A stretch of 64,000 nt of DNA from DASPKX01 sp035627835 (GTDB lineage: Bacteria; Verrucomicrobiota; Verrucomicrobiia; Limisphaerales; SXQI01), in NCBI GenBank assembly GCA_035627835.1, contig DASPKX010000182.1, positions 1 to 64,000 on the forward strand. Direction: 5' to 3'. A program made the position numbers and the translations under genes. This document shows, in pieces, positions 25,465-33,900 of the stretch. The notes beneath the pieces were generated by a model, which was not told where the DNA came from, did no database searches, and saw only the letters and a list, made by a program, of their open reading frames with translations. Numbering within the stretch: the stretch's first letter is position 1; each line of letters starts with the position of its first letter.

Positions 25465-26019
25465 ATGAAAGTAATGACGTTTGGGTTATTGGCGGCGGCT
25501 ATTCTGGCGGGGTCTAATCTCTCGGCCCAGCAGGATGCGGGCAATCAACCACCCGCAGGCGGCAATCGCCCAGAGCGGGGCCAGCGCGGCCCTAGTGGAG
25601 GCCCAGGGATGGAAGGGCTTACCGAAGAGCAGCGCAATGCCGTTCGCACGGAGCTGCAAGCGATGAACACCGCCACAACGGAGCAGCGGGCCAAACTTCG
25701 GGACGCTCAGACCGCCCTTCGTGACGCCATGTTCGCTGAGAAGCTTGATGAAGCAGCCATCCGCGCCAAAGCCGCTGATATCGGGAAAATTGAAGGCGAA
25801 ATTGCGGTGATCCGCGCCAAACACTACGCGACTTTGAAGGGTAAACTACCTGCTGAAGCATTCGCGCGCCTGAAGAACAGCTCCATGGGCATGGGACCGA
25901 TGATGGGTGGCGGATTTGGCGGTGGCGAAGGCGGCATGCGCCGGCGTGAAGGCGGCGATGCTGGCGGGGCTCCGGGCGGTGGTGAACGCCCGCGCCGGAA
26001 CCGTCCGGAAGGCCAATAA
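25465..26019 (+). CDS. Spy/CpxP-like periplasmic protein, Gly-rich tail
   Basis: A 184-residue exported protein. The signal peptide (about 1-21, LLAAAILAGSNLSAQQ) is followed by a Q/P/G-rich linker, then a helical core beginning with the LTEEQ motif at 52-56. This motif and the long helices resemble Spy/CpxP/ZraP proteins, which are periplasmic chaperones or metal-linked stress sensors. The C-terminus is a low-complexity tail rich in G, M and R (GMGPMMGGGFGGGEGG). It lies just upstream of an ECF sigma gene and its companions, so it may be part of, or a target of, that regulatory set. An in-frame ATG at 25405 would place the signal peptide too far inside. Confidence 0.75.
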   Translation: MKVMTFGLLAAAILAGSNLSAQQDAGNQPPAGGNRPERGQRGPSGGPGMEGLTEEQRNAVRTELQAMNTATTEQRAKLRDAQTALRDAMFAEKLDEAAIRAKAADIGKIEGEIAVIRAKHYATLKGKLPAEAFARLKNSSMGMGPMMGGGFGGGEGGMRRREGGDAGGAPGGGERPRRNRPEGQ

Positions 26020-26053
26020 CAATTTCTCTGGTTAAACACTCAGTGGGTTACGC

Positions 26054-26082
26054 GAGGGCGTGGTTGTAGGGGCCACGCCCTC
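26054..26082. terminator. 10-bp hairpin after the Spy-like gene
   Basis: GAGGGCGTGG (26054-26063) pairs perfectly with CCACGCCCTC (26073-26082) around a 9-base loop. It lies 34 bases after the Spy-like stop and 47 before the sigma gene start. No T-run follows, so it may be an attenuating or RNA-stabilising hairpin rather than a true intrinsic terminator. Confidence 0.45.
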
Positions 26083-26129
26083 ATCCCGTTGAGCGGCTGC
26101 TTGCCAGAAACAGGCCGAAGCGCATAGTC

Positions 26130-26804
26130 ATGGCCGCAATTGCAACGGAAGCAACGGTTGACCTGCCCGCGGGGCTGGGTTCTTGGATGAACCCCGAGGC
26201 TGTTCCGGGGCGCGCGCAGAGCGTGAGCGAATCGGCTGATCTGACACTGGTTTCAGCGACCCTCCAGGGCGATAACAGCGCTTTTGAGGAGTTGATTCGC
26301 CGCCATCAACCACGCGTTTTCTCGAGCATCCGCCGTTATGTGAGGAACGAAGCGGATGTGCAGGATGTCGCTCAGGACGTCTTTATCAAAGCCTTCGAGA
26401 AACTCGGCAGTTTTCGGGCTGAAGCCCCGTTCGAGCACTGGCTCATGCGGATGACGGTGCGTTGCTGCTTCGATTATCTCCGCAGGCATCAGCGGAATCG
26501 AGAAACCAAAGCCAGCGAGCTGGGGGCGGAGGATTGGGATTGGCTTGAGAATGTGCCCAACACAAAAGACCCGATGGATGTGGAGCAGGCCACAGCCGCC
26601 CGGGAGTTCCTGCACAAGCTGCTGGGCCAGCTCCCTCCGGCCGCGCAGCTGATCATAAATTTGTTGGAAATTGAGGAGCGTTCGGTGAAGGAAATTGCCC
26701 AGATCACAGGATGGTCCGTGCCGCTCGTGAAGGTGCGGGCGTTCCGCGCCCGGGCGCAATTGAAAAAGCTGTTGGCGTCCGCGCAGCGGGAAAAGTATTT
26801 GTAA
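26130..26804 (+). CDS. ECF-family RNA polymerase sigma factor
   Basis: A 224-residue sigma factor of the extracytoplasmic-function type. Region 2 is at about residues 45-115 (AFEELIRRHQPRVFSSIRRY, then DVQDVAQDVFIKAFEKL and HWLMRMTVRCCFDYLRR), and region 4 at about 160-215 (LPPAAQLIINLLEIEERSVK, then a helix-turn-helix with VPLVKVRAFRARAQLKK). The N-terminal 40 residues are an extension, so a later start is possible, but no better candidate stands out. It is followed 38 bases later by a small membrane protein in the place of an anti-sigma factor. The two genes after it overlap each other, making a likely sigma/anti-sigma/sensor operon. Confidence 0.92.
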   Translation: MAAIATEATVDLPAGLGSWMNPEAVPGRAQSVSESADLTLVSATLQGDNSAFEELIRRHQPRVFSSIRRYVRNEADVQDVAQDVFIKAFEKLGSFRAEAPFEHWLMRMTVRCCFDYLRRHQRNRETKASELGAEDWDWLENVPNTKDPMDVEQATAAREFLHKLLGQLPPAAQLIINLLEIEERSVKEIAQITGWSVPLVKVRAFRARAQLKKLLASAQREKYL

Positions 26805-26842
26805 CCGCAGCGCAACCGCGTAGCGTCTATTAAGGTGCAGAA

Positions 26843-27178
26843 ATGAAACGAAGTGACTTGGAACAAAAACTCTGGAGCACGGCGCGCAAGTGCCCACCCT
26901 CCGATCATGTTCCGTACGCGTTCGAAAAGCGCGTCATGGCAGCGCTTCGCTCGCGCGCTCCGGTGGACCCGATTACCGCCTGGGCCAGGCTCCTGCTCAG
27001 AAGCGTGGCGCCCTGCCTCGCGCTGACGGTTCTGCTTGGTTTCTACGCGGCGCAAAAGCCAGTGGGTGACGCTGGCTCCACGACAACGGCTGCCCAGCAG
27101 GTGGAGACCACGCCAAATCTTGAAGATGCTTTAACCGCTCCTTTGCGGGAGGAAGTTTCGCTGGCGGTTGCATGGTAA
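26843..27178 (+). CDS. putative membrane anti-sigma factor
   Basis: A 111-residue protein with a charged cytoplasmic N-terminus (1-45, containing DHVPYAFEKRVMAALRSRAP), one predicted helix (about 48-70, LLLRSVAPCLALTVLLGFY) and a short outer tail. This size and layout match minimal anti-sigma factors such as CnrY-type proteins, but no zinc-binding HxxxCxxC motif is present, so function is assigned by context. It directly follows an ECF sigma gene, and its stop overlaps the start of the next gene (ATGGTAA). A conserved family name cannot be given. Confidence 0.7.
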   Translation: MKRSDLEQKLWSTARKCPPSDHVPYAFEKRVMAALRSRAPVDPITAWARLLLRSVAPCLALTVLLGFYAAQKPVGDAGSTTTAAQQVETTPNLEDALTAPLREEVSLAVAW

Positions 27179-27726
27179 AGGTCTGGCAAATTGCGCTGGC
27201 AACGCTGCTCATCTACACCGCAGGGGTGTTTACGGGCGGCTTGTTGCTCAAGGTGACGACCAGCCCTCAAGCGGCGGCGCCGGCCGACGTGCTCAAGCCC
27301 CGTCCCCTGGACGAGCGCGGGGAGCCCAAACGCCGCGAAGGTGAATGGCGGGAACGGCGAAAGAGCTTCATCGATTATTTCGCCAAAGAACTCGATCTGA
27401 ATCCAGAGCAGCGGACGAAGGTTGAAGCCATCATCACCGCTGGGCAGGATCGAATCCGGAGCCGCGTTGATCCCATCACGAAAGAAGAATTGGAGCGCAC
27501 GCACCAGGAGTTGCTGAAAGAGTTGAATCCCGAGCAGCAAGCGAAGGCTGAAGCCTTTCGTGAACGGATGCGCAATAATCCTCCGGGTGGCCCTCAAGGG
27601 CCAGGCCACCGCGACGACAGGCATTTTAAAGAGAAGAAGATTGAAAGTGACAAAATAAAGGGCGCAGGCCGCCCTGAAGCTTGTTCTCCAGTCAGCGGCG
27701 GGGATTCTTTCGCTGCCCGCTCTTAG
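27172..27726 (+). CDS. membrane-anchored CpxP/Spy-like periplasmic sensor
   Basis: A 184-residue protein with an N-terminal membrane anchor (about 5-26) and a periplasmic helical domain with two LNPEQ motifs (76-80 and 118-122). These are the LTxxQ-like signature of the CpxP/Spy/CnrX fold. The anchor without an obvious cleavage site resembles CnrX, the metal sensor that holds back anti-sigma CnrY in Cupriavidus. The start overlaps the previous gene by 7 bases. The last 30 residues are of unclear origin. By position and fold it is likely the signal-receiving arm of the sigma cassette. The signal (metal, redox or envelope damage) cannot be told. Confidence 0.72.
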   Translation: MVKVWQIALATLLIYTAGVFTGGLLLKVTTSPQAAAPADVLKPRPLDERGEPKRREGEWRERRKSFIDYFAKELDLNPEQRTKVEAIITAGQDRIRSRVDPITKEELERTHQELLKELNPEQQAKAEAFRERMRNNPPGGPQGPGHRDDRHFKEKKIESDKIKGAGRPEACSPVSGGDSFAARS

Positions 27727-27760
27727 GCTATCTCGCTGAAGTTTGTAGCCGGGTACTTTC

Positions 27761-28990
27761 CTACTTAAACAGCTTCTGGAGCGAACTCGCCAGATCCGCG
27801 CCGCCTGCTTTCCCACTTAGGCTCTTGGCATCCGCTGGCTCTGCGGCCGGTTTGCAAGCGAACTCCCGCTTCTGGCCTTTAGCGAGCACCGTCAGGTTAA
27901 GTTCTCGGTCCAACGGAAGGTGAGCGAGGTGCGCATTCACCCGACGAGAATCAGTTGCAGGAAGCCCGTTCACCGCGGTCAGAATATCACCAGACTTGAT
28001 CCCGGCTTTAGCCGCGGGAGAACCCGGCGTCACTCCCGCCACAAAGACGCCGGAGCTGGTCGGCAGTTCAAGCGCCTTTACCAAATCGCTGGTTAGCGGT
28101 AGGAAAATCATCCCCAAATAGCTGCGGGTCACCTTCCCGTTTTGCGCGAGTTGGAGAATGACGTTGCGAACCATGTTCGCGGGGATTGCAAATCCGATCC
28201 CCTGGCTGCTGCCGCCGATGCTCATGATCGCGGTGTTTATGCCCACCAAGCGGCCTTGCGCGTCCACAAGCGCTCCGCCCGAATTTCCGGGATTTATTGC
28301 CGCATCGGTTTGGATGAAGTCTTCGTAATCAAGGATGCCAAATCCTCCACGGCCTGTGGCGCTGATGATTCCCATGCTCACCGTCTGCCCAATCCCGTAG
28401 GGATTGCCCAGGGTTAGGGCAACGTCGCCGACGCTGAGTTTATCGCTGTCGCCGAAAACGACAGGAATGAATGCATCACCAGGAATCTTTAGCAGAGCGA
28501 GGTCAGTGGCGGGATCGACCCCAATGATTTTTGGGACGCGCTCAGAGCCATCCGCAAGCCCAACCCGAATCTTCTCCGCATTCTCAACCACGTGCGCGTT
28601 CGTGACGAGGAATCCATCACGAGAAATCAGAACGCCGGAACTGACGCGCTCTTCAAGTTCAATGACCTCTTCTTGTTCCTGCGCGGCGCTCCGGGTCTGT
28701 TTAAGTTTCTTGAGCAATTCGGAGGTGGAGCCGCCTGAGGAACGCAAGCGTGGCACAACTTCCAACTGTTGAACTCGTTTGAGGGTGTAAATGTTGACGA
28801 CTGAAGGGGACACCTTTTGAACGATTGGGGCGAAGGTGGCCACGTTCGGCCCTCTCGTGACTAGCGGAGTGTTGTCCGACAGGAGTTGCAGCGGGGGAGC
28901 CGCGAGGGTCGCGTGCAGGCAGCCGATTGCAACTAGAGCAGCCACGAGCCGCGGCGCTTTCACCTGGAAACCCCATCCACTTGCGTTCAC
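27761..28990 (-). CDS. HtrA/DegP-like periplasmic serine protease with one PDZ domain
   Basis: A 409-residue exported protease. The catalytic triad is visible: His133 in TNAHVVENA, Asp163 in ATDLALLKI and Ser237 in NPGNSGGALV. A single PDZ domain lies at about 285-370 (YLGMIFLP to AKAGIKSGDILTAVNG). A signal peptide covers about 12-31 (LVAALVAIGCLHATLAAPP). The stretch around 85-115 is a charged loop rich in Q, E and R. HtrA proteins degrade or refold damaged envelope proteins, which fits the neighbouring sigma/Spy cassette. Start GTG at 28990 is uncertain, and GTG at 28963 gives a better signal peptide. Confidence 0.92.
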   Translation of the reverse strand: MNASGWGFQVKAPRLVAALVAIGCLHATLAAPPLQLLSDNTPLVTRGPNVATFAPIVQKVSPSVVNIYTLKRVQQLEVVPRLRSSGGSTSELLKKLKQTRSAAQEQEEVIELEERVSSGVLISRDGFLVTNAHVVENAEKIRVGLADGSERVPKIIGVDPATDLALLKIPGDAFIPVVFGDSDKLSVGDVALTLGNPYGIGQTVSMGIISATGRGGFGILDYEDFIQTDAAINPGNSGGALVDAQGRLVGINTAIMSIGGSSQGIGFAIPANMVRNVILQLAQNGKVTRSYLGMIFLPLTSDLVKALELPTSSGVFVAGVTPGSPAAKAGIKSGDILTAVNGLPATDSRRVNAHLAHLPLDRELNLTVLAKGQKREFACKPAAEPADAKSLSGKAGGADLASSLQKLFK

Positions 28991-29138
28991 GAAACAAATT
29001 ACTTCGCGCTGGCGGCCACTAAATAGGGGCGCTCCCTGTTTGGGTGAGCAGGCAAACGCTCCGCGTCGCCCGAAGCAAGCTCCGGCGCCAACGGGTAGTT
29101 GCAGGGTGGCGCTGCGGCGCGTATGGTGGGTGCGGGAT

Positions 29139-29678
29139 ATGAAAGCTGCAGGGACAATGCTGATTTCTCAGCGTATGAACGACGCGATTAACCAGCAAAT
29201 CGGGAACGAATTCGCCGCGTCACTTCAATATGTGGAAATGGCCTCCCACTTTTCAGCGGACGGCCTGCCGGTTTTCGCCAAGCATTTCTTCAAGCAAGCG
29301 GAGGAGGAGCGCGATCATGCGATGCGCTTCGTGAAGTTCATCCTGGACGCCGGCGGTGTTGTCCAAATTCCCACGCTGCCTGCGCCCCAGCACAAGTTCG
29401 CCACGGCAGAAGAGGCTGTCTCTCTGGCCCTTGAGCAAGAGAAGAGTGTGACACGGCAGATCAGCGCGTTGGCAGAGTTGGCCATTAAGGAATCCGATCA
29501 CATCACAAAAACTTTTTTAGATTGGTTCTTGAAGGAGCAGTTGGAGGAAGTTTCCAGCATGGATAACCTGCTGCGGATGGTGCAACGCGCGGGTGAAGAT
29601 CGCTTGCTCTACGTGGAGAGCCATCTGTCCGGTTCGTTATCCAAAGGTGAGCCCGACCCGGCCAAGGACGAGGATTAA
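29139..29678 (+). CDS. ferritin (non-haem)
   Basis: A 179-residue ferritin that stores iron as a mineral core in a 24-subunit shell. The ferroxidase ligands are in place: E24 (GNEFAASLQY), the E57-x-x-H60 pair (EEERDHAMRF), E101 in LEQEKSVTRQ and Q134 in LKEQLEEV. Tyr31 follows E24 as usual. The fold and length fit bacterial FtnA rather than bacterioferritin, since no haem-ligand Met stands out. Starts at 29139 and 29157 are both possible; AGGGA precedes 29157 closely. A strong terminator follows the gene. Confidence 0.92.
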   Translation: MKAAGTMLISQRMNDAINQQIGNEFAASLQYVEMASHFSADGLPVFAKHFFKQAEEERDHAMRFVKFILDAGGVVQIPTLPAPQHKFATAEEAVSLALEQEKSVTRQISALAELAIKESDHITKTFLDWFLKEQLEEVSSMDNLLRMVQRAGEDRLLYVESHLSGSLSKGEPDPAKDED

Positions 29679-29697
29679 GATTTCGCCTCACGAAAAT

Positions 29698-29736
29698 GGG
29701 CGGCTTCGCTCTTTGGGGCGGGCCGCCTTTTCTTTT
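29698..29736 (+). terminator. rho-independent terminator after ferritin
   Basis: GGCGGC (29699-29704) pairs with GCCGCC (29722-29727) and is followed by TTTTCTTTT. It sits 20 bases after the ferritin stop, with an A-run on the 5' side. It is a standard intrinsic terminator and separates ferritin from obg. Confidence 0.75.
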
Positions 29737-29774
29737 GTATCTTCGAGGCCTACGTTAATTTACAAGGAGCGCAG

Positions 29775-30977
29775 ATGTTCATTGATGAGATAAAGGTTTA
29801 TGCCCGCGCAGGGCATGGTGGCAAAGGGGCGGTGGCGTTCCACCGCGAAGCTTTTGTGCCCAAGGGCGGCCCCAGCGGCGGCAATGGAGGCAAGGGTGGC
29901 GACGTCATTCTTGAGGCAAGCCACGATCTGAACAACCTGCTCGAGCAATTCTATAATCCCCGTTTGATTGCGGAGAACGGCCAGGCTGGCATGGGCAAAG
30001 GAATGGACGGGTTGTACGGCAAGGATCTCGTCATCAAGGTTCCCTGCGGCACACTCGTCTGGCAGGTGGAGGACACCACACCCGTCATCAACTCTGCGGA
30101 TGCCGCCGAAGAGCAGCGCAAAGAGCTGGAAGAGCGGCCCACCCTCGGCTTGGCCACGGGAAAGCGCGCCGTCTTCAAAACAGCGGTGGGGGCGCGCGCC
30201 ATGGAGATCAACCTGGAGGCCGACGACGACGAAAAGCCCACCACCGACGGCCGCAAGGGGCAGTTGGTCGCGGATTTAACCACTGACGGCCAGCGATTCG
30301 TGCTCTGCAAAGGCGGCCGCGGCGGGCTTGGCAACCGCAACTTCGCAACCGCCCGTCGGCAAGCGCCCCGTTTCGCTCAACCTGGCGAGCCTGGCACGGA
30401 AGGAAACTACCTGCTGGAGCTACGAATCATCGCTGAAGTCGGCCTCGTCGGTTACCCAAACGCGGGCAAATCGACTTTGCTTGCAGCTATATCCAAGGCG
30501 CGGCCAAAAATTGCGCCCTATCCGTTTACAACACTCCATCCGCAGATCGGCATTGTGGAATACGCCGATTGGCGAAGGCTGACGGTGTGCGATGTGCCTG
30601 GGCTAATCGAAGGGGCGCATATGAACGTCGGGCTCGGGCACGCATTCCTCCGGCATATCCAACGCTGCAAAATCCTGGTGATCCTGCTGGATATGGCCGG
30701 CACGGATAACCGACTTCCCTGGGATGATTACAAACAGCTTCTGAACGAGCTGGCGCTCTACGACAAAGCTTTGTTGGAGAAGCCACGCTATGTGGTCGCC
30801 AACAAGATGGACGAGCCGCAAGCGGAGGAAAACCTCAAGAAGTTCAAAAGGAAGGTGCCCAAGACGCGCGTATTGCCGATTGCCGCCGGGTACGGCGAGG
30901 GCATAGATGCTTTCAAATCTCTGATGCGCGAGGCCGTTGAAGCTGTTGAGGCGGAGGAGAAGGCTTCACACAAATGA
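29775..30977 (+). CDS. obg: GTPase Obg/CgtA
   Basis: A 400-residue ribosome-associated GTPase. The glycine-rich Obg fold spans about residues 1-185 (GKGAVAFHREAFVPKGGPSG and GNGGKGGDVILEA). The G domain has G1 GYPNAGKSTLL, a switch region with PYPFTTLHP, G3 DVPGLIEGAH and G4 NKMDE. ACAAGGAGCGCAG before the ATG is a good ribosome site. Between VPCGTLVWQVEDT and GQLVADLTTDGQRF there is an acidic insert (about residues 95-160, rich in E, D and K) not found in E. coli Obg, where the two segments lie close together. The C-terminal Obg domain of some species is absent. Confidence 0.95.
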   Translation: MFIDEIKVYARAGHGGKGAVAFHREAFVPKGGPSGGNGGKGGDVILEASHDLNNLLEQFYNPRLIAENGQAGMGKGMDGLYGKDLVIKVPCGTLVWQVEDTTPVINSADAAEEQRKELEERPTLGLATGKRAVFKTAVGARAMEINLEADDDEKPTTDGRKGQLVADLTTDGQRFVLCKGGRGGLGNRNFATARRQAPRFAQPGEPGTEGNYLLELRIIAEVGLVGYPNAGKSTLLAAISKARPKIAPYPFTTLHPQIGIVEYADWRRLTVCDVPGLIEGAHMNVGLGHAFLRHIQRCKILVILLDMAGTDNRLPWDDYKQLLNELALYDKALLEKPRYVVANKMDEPQAEENLKKFKRKVPKTRVLPIAAGYGEGIDAFKSLMREAVEAVEAEEKASHK

Positions 30978-30981
30978 AAGA

Positions 30982-31010
30982 GGCGGTCTCTGCCATGCTC
31001 AGAGACCGCC
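30982..31010. terminator. strong hairpin after obg
   Basis: GGCGGTCTCTG (30982-30992) pairs perfectly with CAGAGACCGCC (31000-31010) around a 7-base loop. The 11-bp stem begins 4 bases after the obg stop. The following bases (CTATCTCACA) are not a T-run, so termination may be weak or the hairpin may protect the 3' end. Confidence 0.65.
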
Positions 31011-31171
31011 CTATCTCACAAACGTCCCCTAATCTTCCCAGCGCTTATGTTAGCTGCGGGGGGCCGACAAACAACGGGAGCAGCCCTGAGATTAGAGTCA
31101 GAGTTCGTTCTGTACGGTAACCGACAGGTCCGCCTCCGCCGCTGCAATTTTGATCAACCTCGACAATCGGC

Positions 31172-31450
31172 ATGCTTTGTGCATCATCCCGACCCGTGCG
31201 GGTTCTGCTCCAGCATTGCCATCGTTTGACCTACTACAAAGCGCCCCAGGAATGGACAACCAATCCTGACGAAGCGTTGACGTTCGACGACCCCGCAAGT
31301 GCCTTGGCTTATTTTCGCGACCGCGCCATGGAGGACATTCAGCTAGTCCTGCGCTTTAACTCCATGCGCACATTGAGAATCCAGAAGGCCGAGCCTCCGC
31401 AGCTCCTGTTGAAGCAGGATGTCGCCGATAATCCAGAAGCCCGTCCTTAA
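31172..31450 (+). CDS. small hypothetical protein, EWT-type family
   Basis: A frame of 92 residues whose C-terminal two thirds look like a real protein: a tyrosine/lysine start, EWT, then DEALTFDDPASALAYFRD and an ED(I/L) beta-like end. The protein at 39288-39530 shows the same layout (EWT, DARLF, PEEALEFLRL, VEDGEVV), so the two are probably paralogs of a small family. The N-terminal 15 residues are doubtful, and GTG at 31196 is an alternative start. No function is known. It stands alone between obg and the copper ATPase. Confidence 0.55.
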   Translation: MLCASSRPVRVLLQHCHRLTYYKAPQEWTTNPDEALTFDDPASALAYFRDRAMEDIQLVLRFNSMRTLRIQKAEPPQLLLKQDVADNPEARP

Positions 31451-31538
31451 CTTTCTGTTGCAAAACAGGACAAGGCGTCGGCTCGGAATAGCTGTCCTAA
31501 ACTTCTCTCCATCCAAGAAATAACAGGACAACCCAACC

Positions 31539-33824
31539 TCATTTCCGATAACGCAGGCGCAGCGCGTTCATGATCACAATCAAATCTGAGAGGCCCATCG
31601 CGGCTGCGGAGAGCATGGGTGTGAAGAATCCCAGGATCGCCAAAGGCACCCCTGCGGCGTTGTAGAAGAACGCCCAAAACAAGTTCTGTTTAATTGCACG
31701 CAAGGTGGCCCGGGCCATCCGAATGGCTTCGGGGACTGCTTCAATTTCCGAATTGATGAGGATGATATCCGCGGCTTCTCGCGCTACGTCGCTGGCTGCG
31801 CTCACCGCTATGCCCAGATTTGCTTGCTCCAACGCTGGCGCGTCGTTAATTCCGTCACCGATGAAGCAGACTTTCTCGCCGCGCTCTTGGAGCTGTTGCA
31901 GGATGCCAACCTTGCCTTCCGGCATCTGCTCGGCGTGGACGTTCTCCAAGGGAATGCCGAGAGATCCGGCGATGGCTTGTGCAACCATTCGGCTGTCACC
32001 AGTCACCATGTGAACCTTCAGGCCATCGCGTTCAAGGCGCTTTACCACCTCGGCAGATTTGTCCTTTAGCTGATCCTGAAGCGCAACAAGACCGATGAGT
32101 TCGTCATTAACGACCAAGGCGTTCACGGTCGCGCCCCGTGCAGCCCAAGAATCGTGGAAGCTTTTCCCGCCCGAGACGTTGCCGCCGAGCCCTTCGATCC
32201 AGCGAAAAGACCCGAGCCTCGCTAAACGACCGTCCACCCGCGCCTCAATTCCCGAACCGCGGATTTCCTTCCAATCCTCAACGTTACCCTGGGGAGCAGC
32301 ATGCGAAGCGATCGCTTTGCTCAAAGGATGGTTGGATTTGCTCGCAAGCGCTGAAGCTAGCCCGGCCGCTTTGGTGTTGCCGAAGCTGTCGAATGCCGCG
32401 ACCGAGACCCTTCCTTTGGTCAACGTGCCTGTCTTGTCAAAAACGACGCAAGTGATGGTGCCGCTTTTTTCGAGGGCAGCCGCGTCGCGAACCAGAATAC
32501 CTTTTTCGGCCGCGGCATTTGCGCCCGCCATGATCGCAATTGGTGTCGCCAAACCCATCGCGCAGGGGCAAGCGATGATCAGCACCGCGCAAGCATGAAA
32601 GATGGCCGATTCTAACCCGCCGACAGTTTGATGCGCGTTCCAGAGAAAGGGTTCCAGAGCCGCTGATAAAGCCCTGGCCGACTCAGGGGCGAGCCCCCAC
32701 CACAGCGCTGTTCCAAGCGCGAGGCAAATCACGATCGGCACAAACACGCTGCTCACTGCATCGCCCAGGCGTTGAATGTTGGCTTTGCTGTCCTGCGCTT
32801 GCTGCACGATGGCAATGATGCGCGCAAGCGCGGTCTGGGAACCCACAGCGTTCACTTCAATGTCGAGTTGCCCATCTTCGTTGATAGAGCCACCGTAGAC
32901 TTTCGATCCTGCTTGTTTCTCCACCGGGCGCGATTCCCCCGTGAGCATGGATTCGTTGACTGCGGAGCGGCCGCTTAGAACGGCGCCGTCCAACGGAATT
33001 TTATCGCCCGGAAGGAGGCGGAGCTTATCCCCAACGGTCAGTTGTTCGATGGGAGTCTCCACAAGGGCCCCATTGGCTGCGACGCGGCGGGCGGTCGCTG
33101 GCATCAGTTCCAAAAGGGCCCGCAGCGTGGTCGCAGCCCGCATGCTCATGCGAGCTTCCAGAAAGTGCCCAACGCTGATGAGCGTGATGATGGCCACTGA
33201 GTCCATGAAGTAGACGTGTCCATGGCTTCCGCGGAAAAGGAGGTAAACACTATAAACGTACGCTGTGGTCGAACCGAGGGCCACCAGCGTGTCCATGTTC
33301 GAATCGCGCCGCTTCAGCTGGTTCCATGCGCCGATATAAAATCGCGACCCGCAGAGAAGTTGAACTGGGGTCGCAATGGCGAATGCAGCCCAGTGATACC
33401 AACGGGTCATCCCCAAACCGAAAACCCACTCTGCCACGATAAGCAGGACGGTCGCGATGCCGCCGAATACGAGATTGAACTTCCACCCTGCAGTGGGTGA
33501 CCACTCGCTCTGCTTAGGCGAGTCCGTGCCGCTGTTTAACAGTGATGCAGTGTAGCCCGCCTGATCGAGCGCCTGCACGACCTTAGCTGAATCCTTAATC
33601 GCGGTAGGCGCCCATGTGATAAAAAGAGTGTTTTGGGCAAGATCCACCCGCGCGCCCGCCACACCGGGGACAGAGCGGGCCGCTTCGCCAACGGACCGGG
33701 CGCAGCCCTGGCAAGTCATGCCCATGACCCTAAAGCGCTGAGCCGTGGCCTCGTTAGTTGTTGCCTCAACTGCGACTGCCGGGAGAGGTCTTAAGGTTGG
33801 TAACTTGTGCGGGTATTCAGCCAT
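31539..33824 (-). CDS. copA: copper-exporting P1B-type ATPase
   Basis: A 761-residue heavy-metal ATPase. It has an N-terminal metal-binding domain with GMTCQGC (C38, C41), membrane helices, the TGES actuator loop, the CPC metal site in helix 6 (residues 419-421, ACPCAMGLATP), the phosphorylated Asp at about 463 (VFDKTGTLTKG), HP of the nucleotide domain (NHPLSKAI) and GDGINDAPAL. CPC with a single N-terminal CxxC domain is typical of Cu(I) exporters. Substrate is inferred from that motif. ATG at 33824 gives a natural N-terminus; an upstream frame reaches 33851. It is divergent from the DUF5069 gene, with 76 bases between. No copper regulator adjoins it. Confidence 0.93.
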   Translation of the reverse strand: MAEYPHKLPTLRPLPAVAVEATTNEATAQRFRVMGMTCQGCARSVGEAARSVPGVAGARVDLAQNTLFITWAPTAIKDSAKVVQALDQAGYTASLLNSGTDSPKQSEWSPTAGWKFNLVFGGIATVLLIVAEWVFGLGMTRWYHWAAFAIATPVQLLCGSRFYIGAWNQLKRRDSNMDTLVALGSTTAYVYSVYLLFRGSHGHVYFMDSVAIITLISVGHFLEARMSMRAATTLRALLELMPATARRVAANGALVETPIEQLTVGDKLRLLPGDKIPLDGAVLSGRSAVNESMLTGESRPVEKQAGSKVYGGSINEDGQLDIEVNAVGSQTALARIIAIVQQAQDSKANIQRLGDAVSSVFVPIVICLALGTALWWGLAPESARALSAALEPFLWNAHQTVGGLESAIFHACAVLIIACPCAMGLATPIAIMAGANAAAEKGILVRDAAALEKSGTITCVVFDKTGTLTKGRVSVAAFDSFGNTKAAGLASALASKSNHPLSKAIASHAAPQGNVEDWKEIRGSGIEARVDGRLARLGSFRWIEGLGGNVSGGKSFHDSWAARGATVNALVVNDELIGLVALQDQLKDKSAEVVKRLERDGLKVHMVTGDSRMVAQAIAGSLGIPLENVHAEQMPEGKVGILQQLQERGEKVCFIGDGINDAPALEQANLGIAVSAASDVAREAADIILINSEIEAVPEAIRMARATLRAIKQNLFWAFFYNAAGVPLAILGFFTPMLSAAAMGLSDLIVIMNALRLRYRK

Positions 33825-33900
33825 GGATGCGGTCAAAATCGCGTTGACCACTCTCGAATATGTTAACTAAGCTCCGGCCCGTAAAGCTGTTAAAAACCAT

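Noticed and set aside
28836..29138. Upstream extension of the ferritin frame
   Set aside because: It overlaps the divergent HtrA gene and lacks ferritin similarity.
31047..31229. Open frame of 60 residues between obg and the small EWT gene
   Set aside because: No family-like pattern, and it overlaps a better-supported frame.
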